Below, piece after piece: positions 50,681-63,344 of a stretch of DNA of 64,000 nt (position 1 is the stretch's first letter; each line of letters opens with the position of its first letter). The position numbers and the translations under genes are program-made. The DNA comes from Polyodon spathula. Its lineage: Eukaryota > Chordata > Actinopteri > Acipenseriformes > Polyodontidae. Below the pieces are notes generated by a model. The model worked only from the letters and a program-made list of their open reading frames with translations, made no database searches and was not told the DNA's origin. Location of the stretch: positions 10,569,794-10,633,793 of the forward strand of contig NC_054536.1 in NCBI RefSeq assembly GCF_017654505.1, written 5' to 3'.

Positions 50681-50783
50681 ACACTATGTTATTGCAGGTT
50701 ATGTCATAAACAAGTTTGATGCCCTCCCACATTTATATTTTATGATTGGAGAGATTTATTTGGTATTGAAAAGGTACATATGT

Positions 50784-51076
50784 ACCTCGCTGATCGCAGC
50801 TACTGGGTGTCCTGGCCTGGCTCACCCTCTGTCTCTTGCTCTGTTTCGACAGGTGTCCCCCAAGGTTCAGTCCTGGGACCCATCCTGTTTTCTCTACACC
50901 CGCTCCCTGGGTCTCCTCATCTCCTCCCATGGCTTCTCATGTCATTTCTATGCTGATGTTGCCCAGATTTTCCTCTCCTCCCCTCTGACTCCAACATGTC
51001 CTCCCGTATCTCGACCTGCCTCTCGGCCATCTCCTCCTGGAGGCACTTGCATCATCTCAAAGTCAGACCTCCTTTC

Positions 51077-51113
<37 letters not shown>

Positions 51114-51828
51114 ACCGCTGATCTCTCTATCTCTATTCCTTTTGAATCCACAGCCATCTCTCCTTCCTCATCCACCAAGTATCTTGGTGCTACCCTCGAC
51201 CTTTTCATCCCGTACTCTCAGCACATTTTGACTCTGACATGCTCCTGTTGCTTTTTCCTCAGCAACATACACAGAATTTGCCCCTTCCTCACCAACTACT
51301 CCATGCAGCTTCCAGTTCAGGCCCTGTTACTGTCCCACCTTGACTACTACAACTCCCTCCTGTCGGGCCTCCCTGCCTCTGCCATCCGTCTGCTCCAGGT
51401 CATCAAAAACTCTGCTGCTCGCCTTGTCTGTTCCCTTCCTCGTTTCTCCCATGCTACACCGCTGCTCCACTCTCCGCACTGGCTCCCTATTGTATCTCGC
51501 ATCCAATTCAAAACTCCTGTACACACCCATCACTGTCTTAACCTTTCTGCTCCCTCCTATCTCCAGACTATCATAGTTTTCACGTAAGTTAACTGCTCTT
51601 AGTCGAACCCGCTCTTACATGCAATTATTACTGTATTCTCTATTTTTTCCATTTTATCTTTTGCTACTGATTGTATTGTACTTTACAACTGCTCTTACCT
51701 GTAATGTGATATTATGAAATGCGATACTTTACAGTATGTTATTTTGTAATGTGATACTTTGTACTGTGATATTTTGTAACAATTGTAAGTCACCATGACT
51801 AAGGGCATCTGCTAAAAAATAAATAATA
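50784..51828 (+). mobile_element. LINE (L2/Rex1-like) RT C-terminal half and 3' tail
   Basis: It begins within the RT domain: [15 protein letters not shown] (50849-50895), then a broken YADD region (FYADVAQIF, about 50945-50975). A frame running to 51587 covers the RT thumb and C-terminal segment: TKYLGATLDL, LLLSHLDYYNSLLSGLPAS, KNSAARLVCSLPRFSHATPL and LHWLPI. The tail includes gtaagtcaccatgactaagg and gcatctgctaaa, the usual 3' end of this LINE group, then an AAT microsatellite. A C-run of about 36 interrupts the ORF at 51078. Dead copy; the YADD motif is altered. Confidence 0.85.
51078..51113. repeat. Poly(C) tract
   Basis: About 36 consecutive C residues inside the LINE fragment. The length may be uncertain. 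Confidence 0.95.
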
Positions 51829-51840
51829 ATAATAATAATA

Positions 51841-51907
<67 letters not shown>
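51816..51907. repeat. (AAT)n microsatellite
   Basis: It forms the 3' tail of the preceding LINE. Confidence 0.97.
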
Positions 51908-51908
<1 letters not shown>

Positions 51909-51949
51909 TATCTCTACTATCTCTACTATTATTTTACCACTTTACAGGT

Positions 51950-52355
51950 CTAAAGAGTCCAACAAGGGAATGGGTGGAGTTGACCTATTTGATCAGAATC
52001 ATGGAACGGACCGCATAAATAGTTGTTAATGGTTCTGTTCAATTGTCCACCTCTGCCTGAATGGTGCTGTTGTAAATGCGTTTCGGTTGAATCAACTGGT
52101 TGAAACTATACCCTTGCTACAATTTACAAGTCCATTGTTCTTTCAATTGTGGCTGCTCATCAGATTACAAGAGCCAGACCTGTTTGTCCCGACGAGGAAG
52201 TCAGGTGCTCAACGAAGTCCATACAGATGGAAAGTAACTCTGGTGGGGTGAAACCAGAACCAGTATTGATGTGCCAACTGTAGCATTTATCTGCCTGACA
52301 TGCCAAGCTGGTCTTTACACGCTTTGTGGTACCACAAAGTTCACCACTGCTTAAC
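51950..52355 (+). mobile_element. piggyBac-type transposase C-terminal remnant
   Basis: Translation starts with NKGMGGVDLFDQN, the conserved GVD..DQ box around the last catalytic Asp of piggyBac transposases. GAVVNAFRLNQL (about 52060-52100) and a cysteine-containing end VAFICLTCQAGLYTLC (about 52276-52325) follow, matching the Cys-rich tail of that family. Stops and frameshifts are present and the N-terminal two-thirds is missing. Confidence 0.75.
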
Positions 52356-52508
52356 ACAATACCAGGTGAAGGTTTAACACAAAATAGATGTTTTACAATC
52401 TATTTGACTTTCATATTCTAAACATATTCACCCATTATTATTCATATGTCCCCAGACTAATAATTTACAAAGTGATTTTCCAAATACATGTAACAATGCA
52501 AGTGTGAC

Positions 52509-53037
52509 TGTAGCAGAAGAGCCCTGCATGTAGATAGGTGGCAGGGCAGAAGGGCCCTGCTGATAAATGCATTGTTGGGGTTAAAATCACGGGTGAATGT
52601 ATTATTGTTTAGTTTAAATGTGGTCTGGTAGGGCCGATGTTAGCAGCCCGCCTCTGTCTGAAATCATGTGAGAATGCCTGGTCGGCAGCAAATGATTACT
52701 GACAAATCAGCTGTCGAGAACACAGGTTAAAAACTTGTGTAGAATGTGTACTCTTGTGTAGAAGGGAGGTAGCACCTGTGTTGAAAACTGGAAGAAAATG
52801 GACAGCAAAGAAAACTGTGGAAGATGCTAAGACTGCCCTTCGAATCTGAGATATTATGGGGCAAGTTCAGCATAGAAAAGGAGGTTTTTCATCACAGCCA
52901 TTGTGTGTGCTGATGCACTGGGGAGGCAAAATGAGCTGATCCCTGGAGCCAGCATTACACTTCAGCAATCAACACCAGACAGAAGGATATCCACATCATC
53001 AGATCGAAAACAACGCAAACGGATGTAGATGCAGATG
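52509..53037 (+). repeat. LTR-like repeat starting TGTAGCAGAAG
   Basis: The opening and the ggcagggcagaagggccctgctg motif (about 52541) resemble the start of the LTR at 34150. It runs into dispersed repeat B as that LTR does. It contains no clear TATA or AATAAA at expected places. Probably a distant or degraded LTR, or a different element sharing the end. Confidence 0.4.
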
Positions 53038-53148
53038 GATCACATTAGGTTACTGCAAAGCTACGTCTTACTTGGTGCTTATCTTGGCGAGAGCCGAGTT
53101 AAAATCAGCATGAATTTCAACATCTACACTCACGTAATGGAAATCATA
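53038..53148 (+). repeat. Dispersed repeat B, copy 2
   Basis: It matches 34811-34920 with scattered substitutions (for example agctacgtctta, ttggtgcttatc, aaatcagcatgaa). Confidence 0.75.
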
Positions 53149-54805
53149 TGGCCATCTCCAGATTGATTCATTTATTACCCATGTGTTGTGTCAGGAAATG
53201 TAAATGAAAACCAAATACGAAGGATGAAAAAATTCAACATTTATTTTTTAAAGTCGTATCATCCTCAAAGACTCATACCAAAAGGAAATACATTGTTTCC
53301 GAATCTCATTTGCTAGTTTATTTGATACATGTCCATTCTGCAGACATTCCAAATCAGCTAGAGCTATATCTAAGACTTTGGGAACGTATATTGAAGTAAT
53401 ACAGCACTGCTATAATTGTGGGCAGGTCCCTTCATTAGTTGGAAATGAGAACAACTCCGTCTTGGTTTTTCTTTTCCCCGCAGCCACTTACACAGCACAG
53501 ATGTTTTTGTTTGTTTGTTTTTTGTTTTTTTAATTGAATGCAACATTAATAATAATATTACATCAAAATACAACATGAGAAGGAAACATTACAATGTGAA
53601 AGATTACTACACAAAACGAAAGCAGGTACAAGTTTCTTCCTTATGGAAAGTTAGTCAGACCATGTTTGTCACACAGACTAGTGTGTTTCCACGCAGAGGT
53701 AATATAGCTTACACAGCGCTTCATTCGGCATTCACCAGTACACCTGACAGTACAAGCGGAAGTCACGTTTTTTGGCTCAGAAGAGATGCTCCAGAAGAAT
53801 ACAGATTATTATATAATGACCAAATACATTCGGAACAGTAAGATGGGATAGCTTATGTTTTATTTTTCATGTAGTGCTGATGTACCCTTTAACAACTTAT
53901 ACAATGTCCTTAACCATTTGCTGGTCAAGAAACATACACCATCATCACAACTGTTAAATATGAAATTAGACAATTGAGTATCTTGAAAAAGTAGATGACT
54001 ACAACCTCTGCACACAGCAAGTACAAAGATGGATTTGTTCAAATATCAGCAGGCTCATGTGACTTCTAAATTTAAAGAATGTCCTTCACAAGTTTCATCA
54101 CAATTGGATAAGTGGTTTTCCAGATATATGTAAAAGAGGCATGCATGTACCTCCACTATATTCCTGTCACTAGAGGTTCCACCCCATATCATTTAAATCA
54201 TTAATGTATGTACTGTGTTTAAGTTACACTGGTAAAAAAATACTCTTTAAATAAATCACAGAAATTAGTAATCATTGCTGAAAGTTCAGGTAGTCTTAAA
54301 AATACATTTTAAACACAACCAGAATAACGAGTTTTATCTGCTTTCACACCAGTGAGGCACAATTCCTTCAGGAACCTACTTCTGCATTGAAATGTGTTGC
54401 TACAAGCACAGAGAAGGCATCACCTGACACTGTATCTTTTATAATTTGCATTGGCTTGCTCACAGCAAATTAATGTAAAACTGCTCATGGAATACAGTAA
54501 ATGATATAGTAATGCAATACCATTAGCATAGTGTATAGAATGTACAGTTCATAAAAATATACAATATATTTCACCCAACAGCTATGGCTACAAGAAAAGA
54601 TCTACATTAAGCATCTGTAAGTGTCAGAAGACTGTAATGTTACGCTACATTCTGCAGGAACTTATTTATTTGTGAAAATACAATAGGAATTTGCACCATA
54701 AATACCGACTAAGGTGCATGTACTGTTAGTGTATTGTACTGTTAGTTACTTACTGTCTAGTCATAAAGGCGTAATTGCATGTATTGATCAACATCCAAAG
54801 GTATA
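53149..54805. other. Intronic DNA with no recognised gene
   Basis: The open frame 53515-53841 (108 codons) has no domain I recognise. Nothing else stands out. Confidence 0.5.
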
Positions 54806-54814
54806 TTTAAATCA

Positions 54815-55480
54815 AATGGGAAATCAAGATGAATTGGTTTAAAATCAGGAAACTGACCCTCAAAGGGTCACTGGAGCATAGCAGCAGGCACCCTATCACA
54901 TATAGAGCGATTGGGCTCATCTTCTGTGGTAGCATGTCTGATAAGGGAGGTGAGCTCCTCAGACATGTCCAGACTAATTCTTGGGTGTCCATGTCCACAG
55001 ATGCAGCAAGGGACAAGGTGTCCTTCTGCGTTGGTTGTGGGTCAGGCAATGGTGCCTGAGCTGTGGGGACTGAGATAACGGGGCAGGGGTAGGCTCGTAG
55101 CAGTTCCGTCAGAAGGGACTGCTGCTGGTTCATAGCTTCAAAAAGCTTTCCCATTTGCCCCACAACCCAATCAGTACTGCCAGAGCACCTGCTACGTTGG
55201 CTTCTGGCCCTTTCCTTGACAAAGAGGCGGAGCTCTCCAAGCCAGAAGATGAAGACGAGGATTTAGAAGAGTGCAGACTCTTAGTCCTGCTCCTACCTCT
55301 GGAGGGTCGCTTCCTAGCTCCCAGTGTACAGGGAGTGGGAACTCTGTTGACCGCACTGCAGGGGATGAAAGGGGCAAGTCTGGATGCTGCGCCTTCATCA
55401 CGATGCAGAGCGGTCACCGGAACAGCAGGCCAACCTGCTTTGTCTTGTCCTCTTAGAAAAATGAGCATTATCGGTTGACA
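54815..55480 (-). mobile_element. Retroelement gag-like ORF remnant (DIRS-like?)
   Basis: Two overlapping minus-strand frames join after a one-base shift near 55145. The upstream frame has an Arg/Ser-rich stretch (KRPSRGRSRTK, SSKSSSSSSGLESSASLSRK). The downstream one has QMGKLFEAMNQQQSLLTELL, PTAQAPLPDPQPTQKDTLSL and SDMLPQKMSPIAL. The composition (basic/serine-rich, then coiled Gln-rich, then proline-rich) is that of gag-like proteins of fish DIRS or LTR elements, but I cannot name the family firmly. No zinc knuckle is visible. Confidence 0.35.
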
Positions 55481-55569
55481 GTTCTGTTTAAAATAATAAT
55501 AATAACAATAATCATTCTTTGTTATCCAAGGTAGTGACAGGAGGCATCCATACCAGATTTGAGCTACCG

Positions 55570-55925
55570 CTTCACAGTGGTGATTTTGTTTATATTGCCT
55601 ACATAACAAAGCGCATATATGCAACCAAAGCTATGCACTTATAGTCAGACATACTATAATTGTTTACACAGTTTACAAAGTCAATCGTTTACAAAGTCAG
55701 ATTTGTGTATATGCAGGTATACCATGTACATACAAAACTGTACAACTGAAACGATGTAAATAAGTATTGAAAAAGTTTGAAATAAATGGGTTTATATTGC
55801 TTACATAACAAAGCACATATATGCAACTGAGGCAGTGCGTTTATACACAGGCAGACGATAATCCAAATTACATGAGTAATTAAACATTTGTACAGAATAG
55901 ACTTCATTTACAATAATTTACAAAG
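55570..55925. repeat. Imperfect direct duplication, units about 120 bp
   Basis: Unit 1 (about 55578-55700: gtttatattgcctacataac, agcgcatatatgcaac, tttacaaagtc) recurs at about 55790-55930 (gtttatattgcttacataac, agcacatatatgcaac, tttacaaagtct). About 90 bp lie between. Confidence 0.75.
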
Positions 55926-55944
55926 TCTAAGTGCTAGCACAAAT

Positions 55945-57395
55945 CATACATATCCTGTGCTTTTCAAAATATGCAGTGCAGTTACCGCAGACTTTGTACA
56001 TTTGGCACATCTATCAACTGTAACCCAGGATTCTGGCACCAAATGCTCCATGGGCATATACCAGTGCAATGAAAGCTTCTACTTCCTCCAAGGGCACTGA
56101 CCAGGGATCATCTTGTAGTTGTTAGTGTGCTTCTGCTTCAGTGCAATGTTGTATGTGGTGAAGCATATGTTATGTCAATCAACAGGTGAAAAGCACTCAA
56201 TGTGCTCTCATCAATGTTGTGTTTCCATATGCCGTGGACCCTGGAACTTCCCTCAAAATATTATGAACTCTGCTTCTAACTGCAGCTTCAACACCAGGAT
56301 TTATAGTGTTTGTGACGGGGGTGCAATGGGTCGGAGCTGTGGTCGATCCTCCCGATCGCTGGTGGCGTTGCGCAAAACGGGACAAGACCGGCGGAAAGGC
56401 AAAGGTCGAGCCTCCTGGGAATCCCGGAAAGATCACCTGCCCCGTCCGAATGCGGAAGTCCGCGGCCGCCGCGCCACATACCCCAGTCAGGGTTACTATG
56501 TGCGCCGATTGGGTACAGCGGTGACCAGGGCCGAGGCCAAGGGCGGGGTCGGGCAGTACTTAAGGGACGGTACGACCTGTGCTCGCTTGCTCAGTCCTGG
56601 GGTAACAGTAAAAGGAGACGTGCTGTTGAATTTGCTTGCATGTGAAAGTGTGTTGTGTTCACAGAGACCGGAGGCAGCTGTTCAGTTTACTTCCTGGAAG
56701 AACAACCGGGGACACGATATTAAACCCTGGAGCCCCCTAGAGGCCAGCACAGGAGCACCAGAGAAATATTTGTCTTTATTTATAGTTTATGCTTTAGTGT
56801 GAGTGCGGGACTTTTGTTAGTTTCACCTTTTTATTTTCACCTCCTCCTTTACCATCGTTGGTACTGGTGGGGACTTATTTTAATTTTTCTTTTTTGTTCA
56901 TTTTGGTGGAATATTGGTTGGCGGCCATCTACAGCCAGACAAATAAAAACCCCTGCTGCGGGGAAAACCCTAACAAGCCTCTTGAGTGTCTTTTGCCGGT
57001 GCCACCACCACCTAACTCAGCCCACCAACCTCCCACAGTGTTCCAAACAGTGCCATCATTACTAGCCTCTTAAGTGTCAGGTGGTGCTGGTGCTGCCACT
57101 GGAGAAGTGGCTGCCTCAGGTAAAGTAATGGCTGGATCAGATACAGGGGCTGATGCAGGTGAAGTGGCTGGCATCCTTGCAGGGGCTGCCACAGGATTGC
57201 TTCTTTTCTCAAGGGATCTCCTGCACCCTTGGTGTCACTGCTGCTGGAAGATTCATCTTGGCAAACCCAGTCTGCTTCAGAGCCAGACTCATCATTGTCT
57301 GTCTCTGCTGCATCAGAATCTCTGTTTGGTAAAATTTGCAGTAATTCCAAACATTGCTTTGGTGTCCTGCTTCTTCTGCAATCCATTTTCAATGT
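55945..57395 (-). mobile_element. piggyBac-type transposase N-terminal remnant, split by an LTR
   Basis: Minus strand, from about 57385. It starts DCRRSRTPKQCLELLQILP and an acidic/serine segment (DNDESGSEADWVCQDESSSS), the usual N-terminus of piggyBac-family proteins. Below the inserted LTR, near 56100-56000, comes DPWSVPLEEVEAF followed by IALVYAHGAFGARILGY, the conserved start of the piggyBac core domain. Stops and frameshifts interrupt both parts. The LTR 56311-57037 lies between them. The catalytic core is absent. Confidence 0.65.
56306..57042 (+). mobile_element. Solo LTR with perfect 5-bp target duplication
   Basis: The GC-rich unit 56311-57037 (727 bp) begins TGTGACGGGGGTGC and ends CCTCCCACA. 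It is flanked on both sides by gtgtt (56306-56310 and 57038-57042). A tacttaagg TATA-like box lies near 56557 and AATAAA at 56942-56947. Base composition differs clearly from the AT-rich surroundings, suggesting a fairly recent insertion. The 227-codon open frame across it is incidental. Confidence 0.85.
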
Positions 57396-57654
57396 ATATT
57401 GGGATAACAATGAATTTTTTTGAAAAATGAGTGACTTGTATAGTAACCAGAGTGCAGACAGACAAACTGGCGTCGTGAACTGTCAAGGCTGATTGATGGG
57501 CTATCAAGAGGCTCATTGAAACAACAGAAATGTCAGAAGATCACTCACTTGAAGAATGCAGATTGACATAATCAAACTTCAATACATGGCAAGAAGTCCT
57601 GCCTGATAAACACAAATAATACCACAACATTTAATTGTTATAATATGTTTTACA

Positions 57655-58675
57655 CAGTGTCGAGAAAAAGTTTGTGAACCCCATTGGTAAATATGGAAAT
57701 TCCATAGCTTTACCATGATGCCTTCTTGAATCAAAACCAGTCTTTTCTTAAATATCCAATAGGGTTTATATTAACCAATTCCATGTCTTTTGAAACAAAA
57801 TGATGTATGAATTAGACATCAGGTGTTTAAATAATTAGGTAAATCTTCAGGAGTGAGTTTGGGAGGCCCCACCCTATATAAAGATCAGAAACTTTGTGAG
57901 TTTGGTCTTCACCATACAGGTGTGTGGAAACACATCATGCCACGATCAAAAGAAATCTCTGACGACCTCAGAAAAACAGTTATTGATGCTCATCAGTCTA
58001 GAAAGGGTTACAAAACCATTTCTAATGATTTGTGGCACCACCAATCCACTATCAGACAGATAGTCTACAAATGGAGAAAGTTCAAGACCACAGTCACTCT
58101 ACCCAGGAGTGGTCGTCCGACCAAAATCTCTCCAAGAACAAACTGGAAAATCATCAAGGAAGTCACAAAGAACCCCAGAGTAACATCCAAGGATCTGCAG
58201 GACACTCTTGCCTTGGCTAATATGAGTGTTCATGGCTCAACTATCAGAAAAAGACTGAACAAGAATGGTTTTGATGGAAGGGTATCCAGGAGGAAACCAC
58301 TGCTCTCTAAAAAGAACATTGCTACCTGTCTGAAATTCGGCAAAGAGCACACAGATGATCTACAAGACTTCTGGAACAATGTTCTCTGGGCAGATGCGTC
58401 AAAGGTAGAACTTTTTGGCCCTAATGAAAAACGTTATGTTTGGCAAAAACCAAACACTGAGTTCGAACAGAAGAACCTCATCCCAACTGTCAAGCATGGT
58501 GGTGGGAGTGTGATGGTTTGGAGCTGTTTTGCTGCCTCAAGGTGCTGGACAGCTTGCTGTCATTGACACAACCATGAATTCTGCATTTTATCAGAAGATT
58601 CTAGAGGAGAATGTCAGGCCATCCATCTGTGAGCTGAAGCTGAAACTAAAGTGGGTCATGCTTCAAGACAATGTA
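57655..58675 (+). mobile_element. Tc1-like transposon, 3' truncated, transposase pseudogene
   Basis: The left terminal repeat cagtgtcgagaaaaagtttg begins at 57655. The transposase frame 57853-58566 is open; the natural start is probably Met at 57937 (MPRSKEISDDLRKTVI). The helix-turn-helix DNA-binding half (KGYKTISNDLWHHQSTIRQI, then TLPRSGRPTKI) is intact. The first catalytic Asp segment is present (NNVLWADASKVELFG), as is the GGGSVMVWSCF box. One extra base near 58540 shifts the frame; AVIDTTMNSAFYQKILEENV continues in the next frame. The element stops at the LQDN box near 58672, so the last third with the catalytic Glu and the right terminal repeat is missing. Full-length relatives are about 340 residues. 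Confidence 0.9.
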
Positions 58676-58689
58676 GTTTAATGTAGTTT

Positions 58690-58814
58690 TTTTAATGTAT
58701 CTGATGTTATTAAGAATTGCTGATGTACTTTAAGCTATGCACATCACTTTGAGATGTTCTACAGGAAAAGCACTATATAAAAATAAAATTGATTGATTGA
58801 TTGACTGATTGAGA
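58690..58814 (+). mobile_element. LINE 3' tail with (TTGA)n
   Basis: It contains catcactttgagatgttcta and caggaaaagcactatataaa, then aaataaaattgattgattga. This is the characteristic end of a fish LINE/SINE group, with a TTGA repeat as tail. It abuts the truncated Tc1 copy. Confidence 0.75.
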
Positions 58815-60356
<1,542 letters not shown>

Positions 60357-60375
60357 CTAAAGAACAAAAGAAAAA

Positions 60376-60381
<6 letters not shown>

Positions 60382-60459
<78 letters not shown>
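60382..60459. repeat. (TA)n microsatellite next to the ralyl acceptor
   Basis: About 38 units, starting 24 bp upstream of the acceptor dinucleotide in the gene's sense. Confidence 0.98.
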
Positions 60460-60460
<1 letters not shown>

Positions 60461-61469
60461 CCCCTGAAGTTTTATATTATCTTTTAGCTGGATACTAATG
60501 CATGTAATGGACATTAGCCTCTTCAGTGCATTCTTTTTAAGGATCTGTTTCAGAATATGTTTGTATCAGTGTGGCTAGGAATACCAGAACTCATGCAAGC
60601 TACAGGTTAATTTAGTAAGATAGGTGAGGGTTCTAGGTGGTTTGAGCCAATAAAGTTTGAATTGTATTGATGTGCATAAATATCTATTTAATTTACTTGT
60701 TAACAAACTGTCAGACTATGGCTACAGTGAAATCATTTTTTTCCCCCCATGCTCTGATTGCCTATCACAGATTTTGACTTACTTTGAAATACTAATCCCC
60801 ACAAAGGGATCATTTCCTTTTGAAATATTGCACATCTCACTTCAGAAGATGCTGAACACCATAAATACCCTTTTTTTTTAAACCTCACTTCAAGCTGAAG
60901 TCGAGGATAACTGCTGACAAAAAATACATTGGTATATATTTTTATAAGAAGTGTTAAATAAATTAGCCCAAAACCCAGGAAGGGGGCAAGACAGAAAGGT
61001 TGATAGTGAATATTTCAGCAGCTCAAAAGTCTCTTTGAGCAAGGTCACGGAATAAATTAGTGTGTGCCATAAACTAATCATGTATAGTTAATATTGCTAC
61101 ATTTCCACCTGCAGCATGAAACCAATCTGTAAATCTCAGAAATATCATAAATCATATTTCCCTTCTAGCAACATCTCCCTCCCCACCTCCCCCGCTCGCT
61201 CCATTTCCAGATTTAACACTCTAACACCCATTGCTTAGCCTCACTCACAATGGCACACTTTGTAACTTCCTCCATTAGAATGGGTTAGAGAACAATTCCC
61301 CTCAATCCTAACTGGGGCGGATTCAATATAGCTCTGCCAGTGGAAAGGATCAAGATTGATTTCATAGTGCTTTAAAATGATATAAACATAACCCTATTAA
61401 AAATAAATAATAATAATAATAATAAAAGCATATTTGATCTCTAGTCCTGGAAAAATATATATATATATA

Positions 61470-61526
<57 letters not shown>

Positions 61527-63339
61527 TCCTATCAGAGCTTTGCCTGAATCTGAAACTCAGCCAAATGAGCTAGAAAATAGGTGTGTTGATGAATAAATCA
61601 TCGGTTAAGTTCTATTTAAAGTAATGCCATATTAGGAAACAATATGTAAATAATAAGCAAATGTAACTAGAACAAATATAATGCAAAAACCTTCATGTAA
61701 TTAGGACTGTACTTGTGAATGATTTAATTAGTGCAGCAGTAGAGGAAGTTGTCGAAAAATAATGATTACGACACTAAAACAAAACAAAACATGCAGTCTT
61801 ACCTTCCCAGTTCCAGTATGTGACAGACTAGCAGGCCTTCTACTCGAACACTGAGGGGAAATTAACTTGTATATTAAAGAATTAATATTGTAATACCTGT
61901 AACTTAAACTGGAGTCACATTCACTGTACAACAAGCTCTCTCTTTTTGACAGGCTTGAACCGAGTCATAAATATCTCATTTCCTTGCACAGTGTTCGATT
62001 AGAAAGCCTATCTGTCATGCTGGCACCGGAAAAATACAATTAAATAGCTATTATTACTTATGAATTCAGATTTTAACATTGTGTATAGAGCCCCAAATTT
62101 ATTTTAGATTCCAGCACCAGGTTGATTTTAAAAAAATCCATAGCTTGTTATACCCCATAATCTAAAAGAAGAGGGCACTTGGGCCTATTTCAATGTTAGC
62201 AAAATATAACAGTGACTTGAATATTATAGTCATGGTACCTCACTGTTGTAAGCGTGCTAGTGTTTATCTTAACCATTGTCTTAACCATCTGATCTGTTTT
62301 TGTTTTATCTTACAGTGAACAAAAGTAGGTTTATTTGAAAATAAAAAAGCTGCAAAAGTTCAGGCATTTAAACTTCATCCAAACAACTTACAAATATGAC
62401 CTAACTATAAACATGCTAACTGTTCTTTATCTGTGGGTAATGGACTACTAAAGGCAAAGGCAACTAAAATGAGCTGGTTCCAGCCACGCTGGTTGAGCAC
62501 AAGAATATATTACAGTACTGTAACTACCAAATCCCATAATTAATACTAATGTTCATTCTCAAACAATAAATTGTGTAGGCTACGACCGTCTTAGTGAGCC
62601 ATGCGTTCTTCCATGTATGTAAAATGAATGTACTTTTTAAAAGCAGCCTTGACAGGCATTTATAACCCCTCTATATAAGTAAAGTCTCAGTTCTACTGTA
62701 TATTGTGCCCATCGCATACAACAGATTTGATTCAGTTGTGCTTGTTGGTGAATAATAGAGGCTTGACTCATCTATGACTTCCAGAGTGGTACTTTAAACA
62801 GCCTTACCTTGACCTAAACCTAACCCTGTGTGCCATTTATAATAATGGAGCCGAACAACATTGCACTGTAATCAGCAGCCTGCCAGTAAATACAGGTTTA
62901 TTATGTATACTGTTATTAGCAGCACTGTAAGAGGAAGATATTGTGACCTTTGAAGAACAAGTCATATCCATTTAGTGTGCAACTACATCGTTTTATTCTG
63001 GGGGTAAATAACTTCTTAGGCCCTGACTTATTGCTTGGATTGAATCAATAACTGAAATGAATCAAGTAGTCAGACATATAATGTAATTTGCCAGTCCCTT
63101 TTGCTTACGGTGTGTTTTAGAATGTGTTTTTATTGAATACTGCTTTTAATTAAGCTTCATTAAATTGATCATTGCAGAACACATATATGATATTAAGTTC
63201 TGCCATGTTTTCTATAATGTGTTTGTGAGGTTTAGGTTTGTACTGCTGTTGTACTGGTATCCTGTGTGCTTGTGCACTGCTACATATCTTCTTTTGTGTA
63301 CAGTGGTAGTAGATTTCGCTTTAGTTCCTCCACAGCTGT
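60460..63339. other. Intron upstream of the ralyl exon
   Basis: No exon, promoter or classifiable transposon was recognised. It includes the TA repeat at 61455-61523. Confidence 0.55.
61455..61523. repeat. (TA)n microsatellite, interrupted
   Basis: AT repeats with one ctaa interruption near 61471. Confidence 0.97.
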
Positions 63340-63344
63340 ATTCA

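Noticed and set aside
50676..51587. 303-codon ORF as a host gene
   Set aside because: Its content is the RT domain of a LINE with a broken YADD region and a C homopolymer. The first 35 codons are unrelated sequence.
56119..56802. 227-codon ORF
   Set aside because: It spans a piggyBac remnant boundary and a solo LTR; the long frame follows from GC richness.
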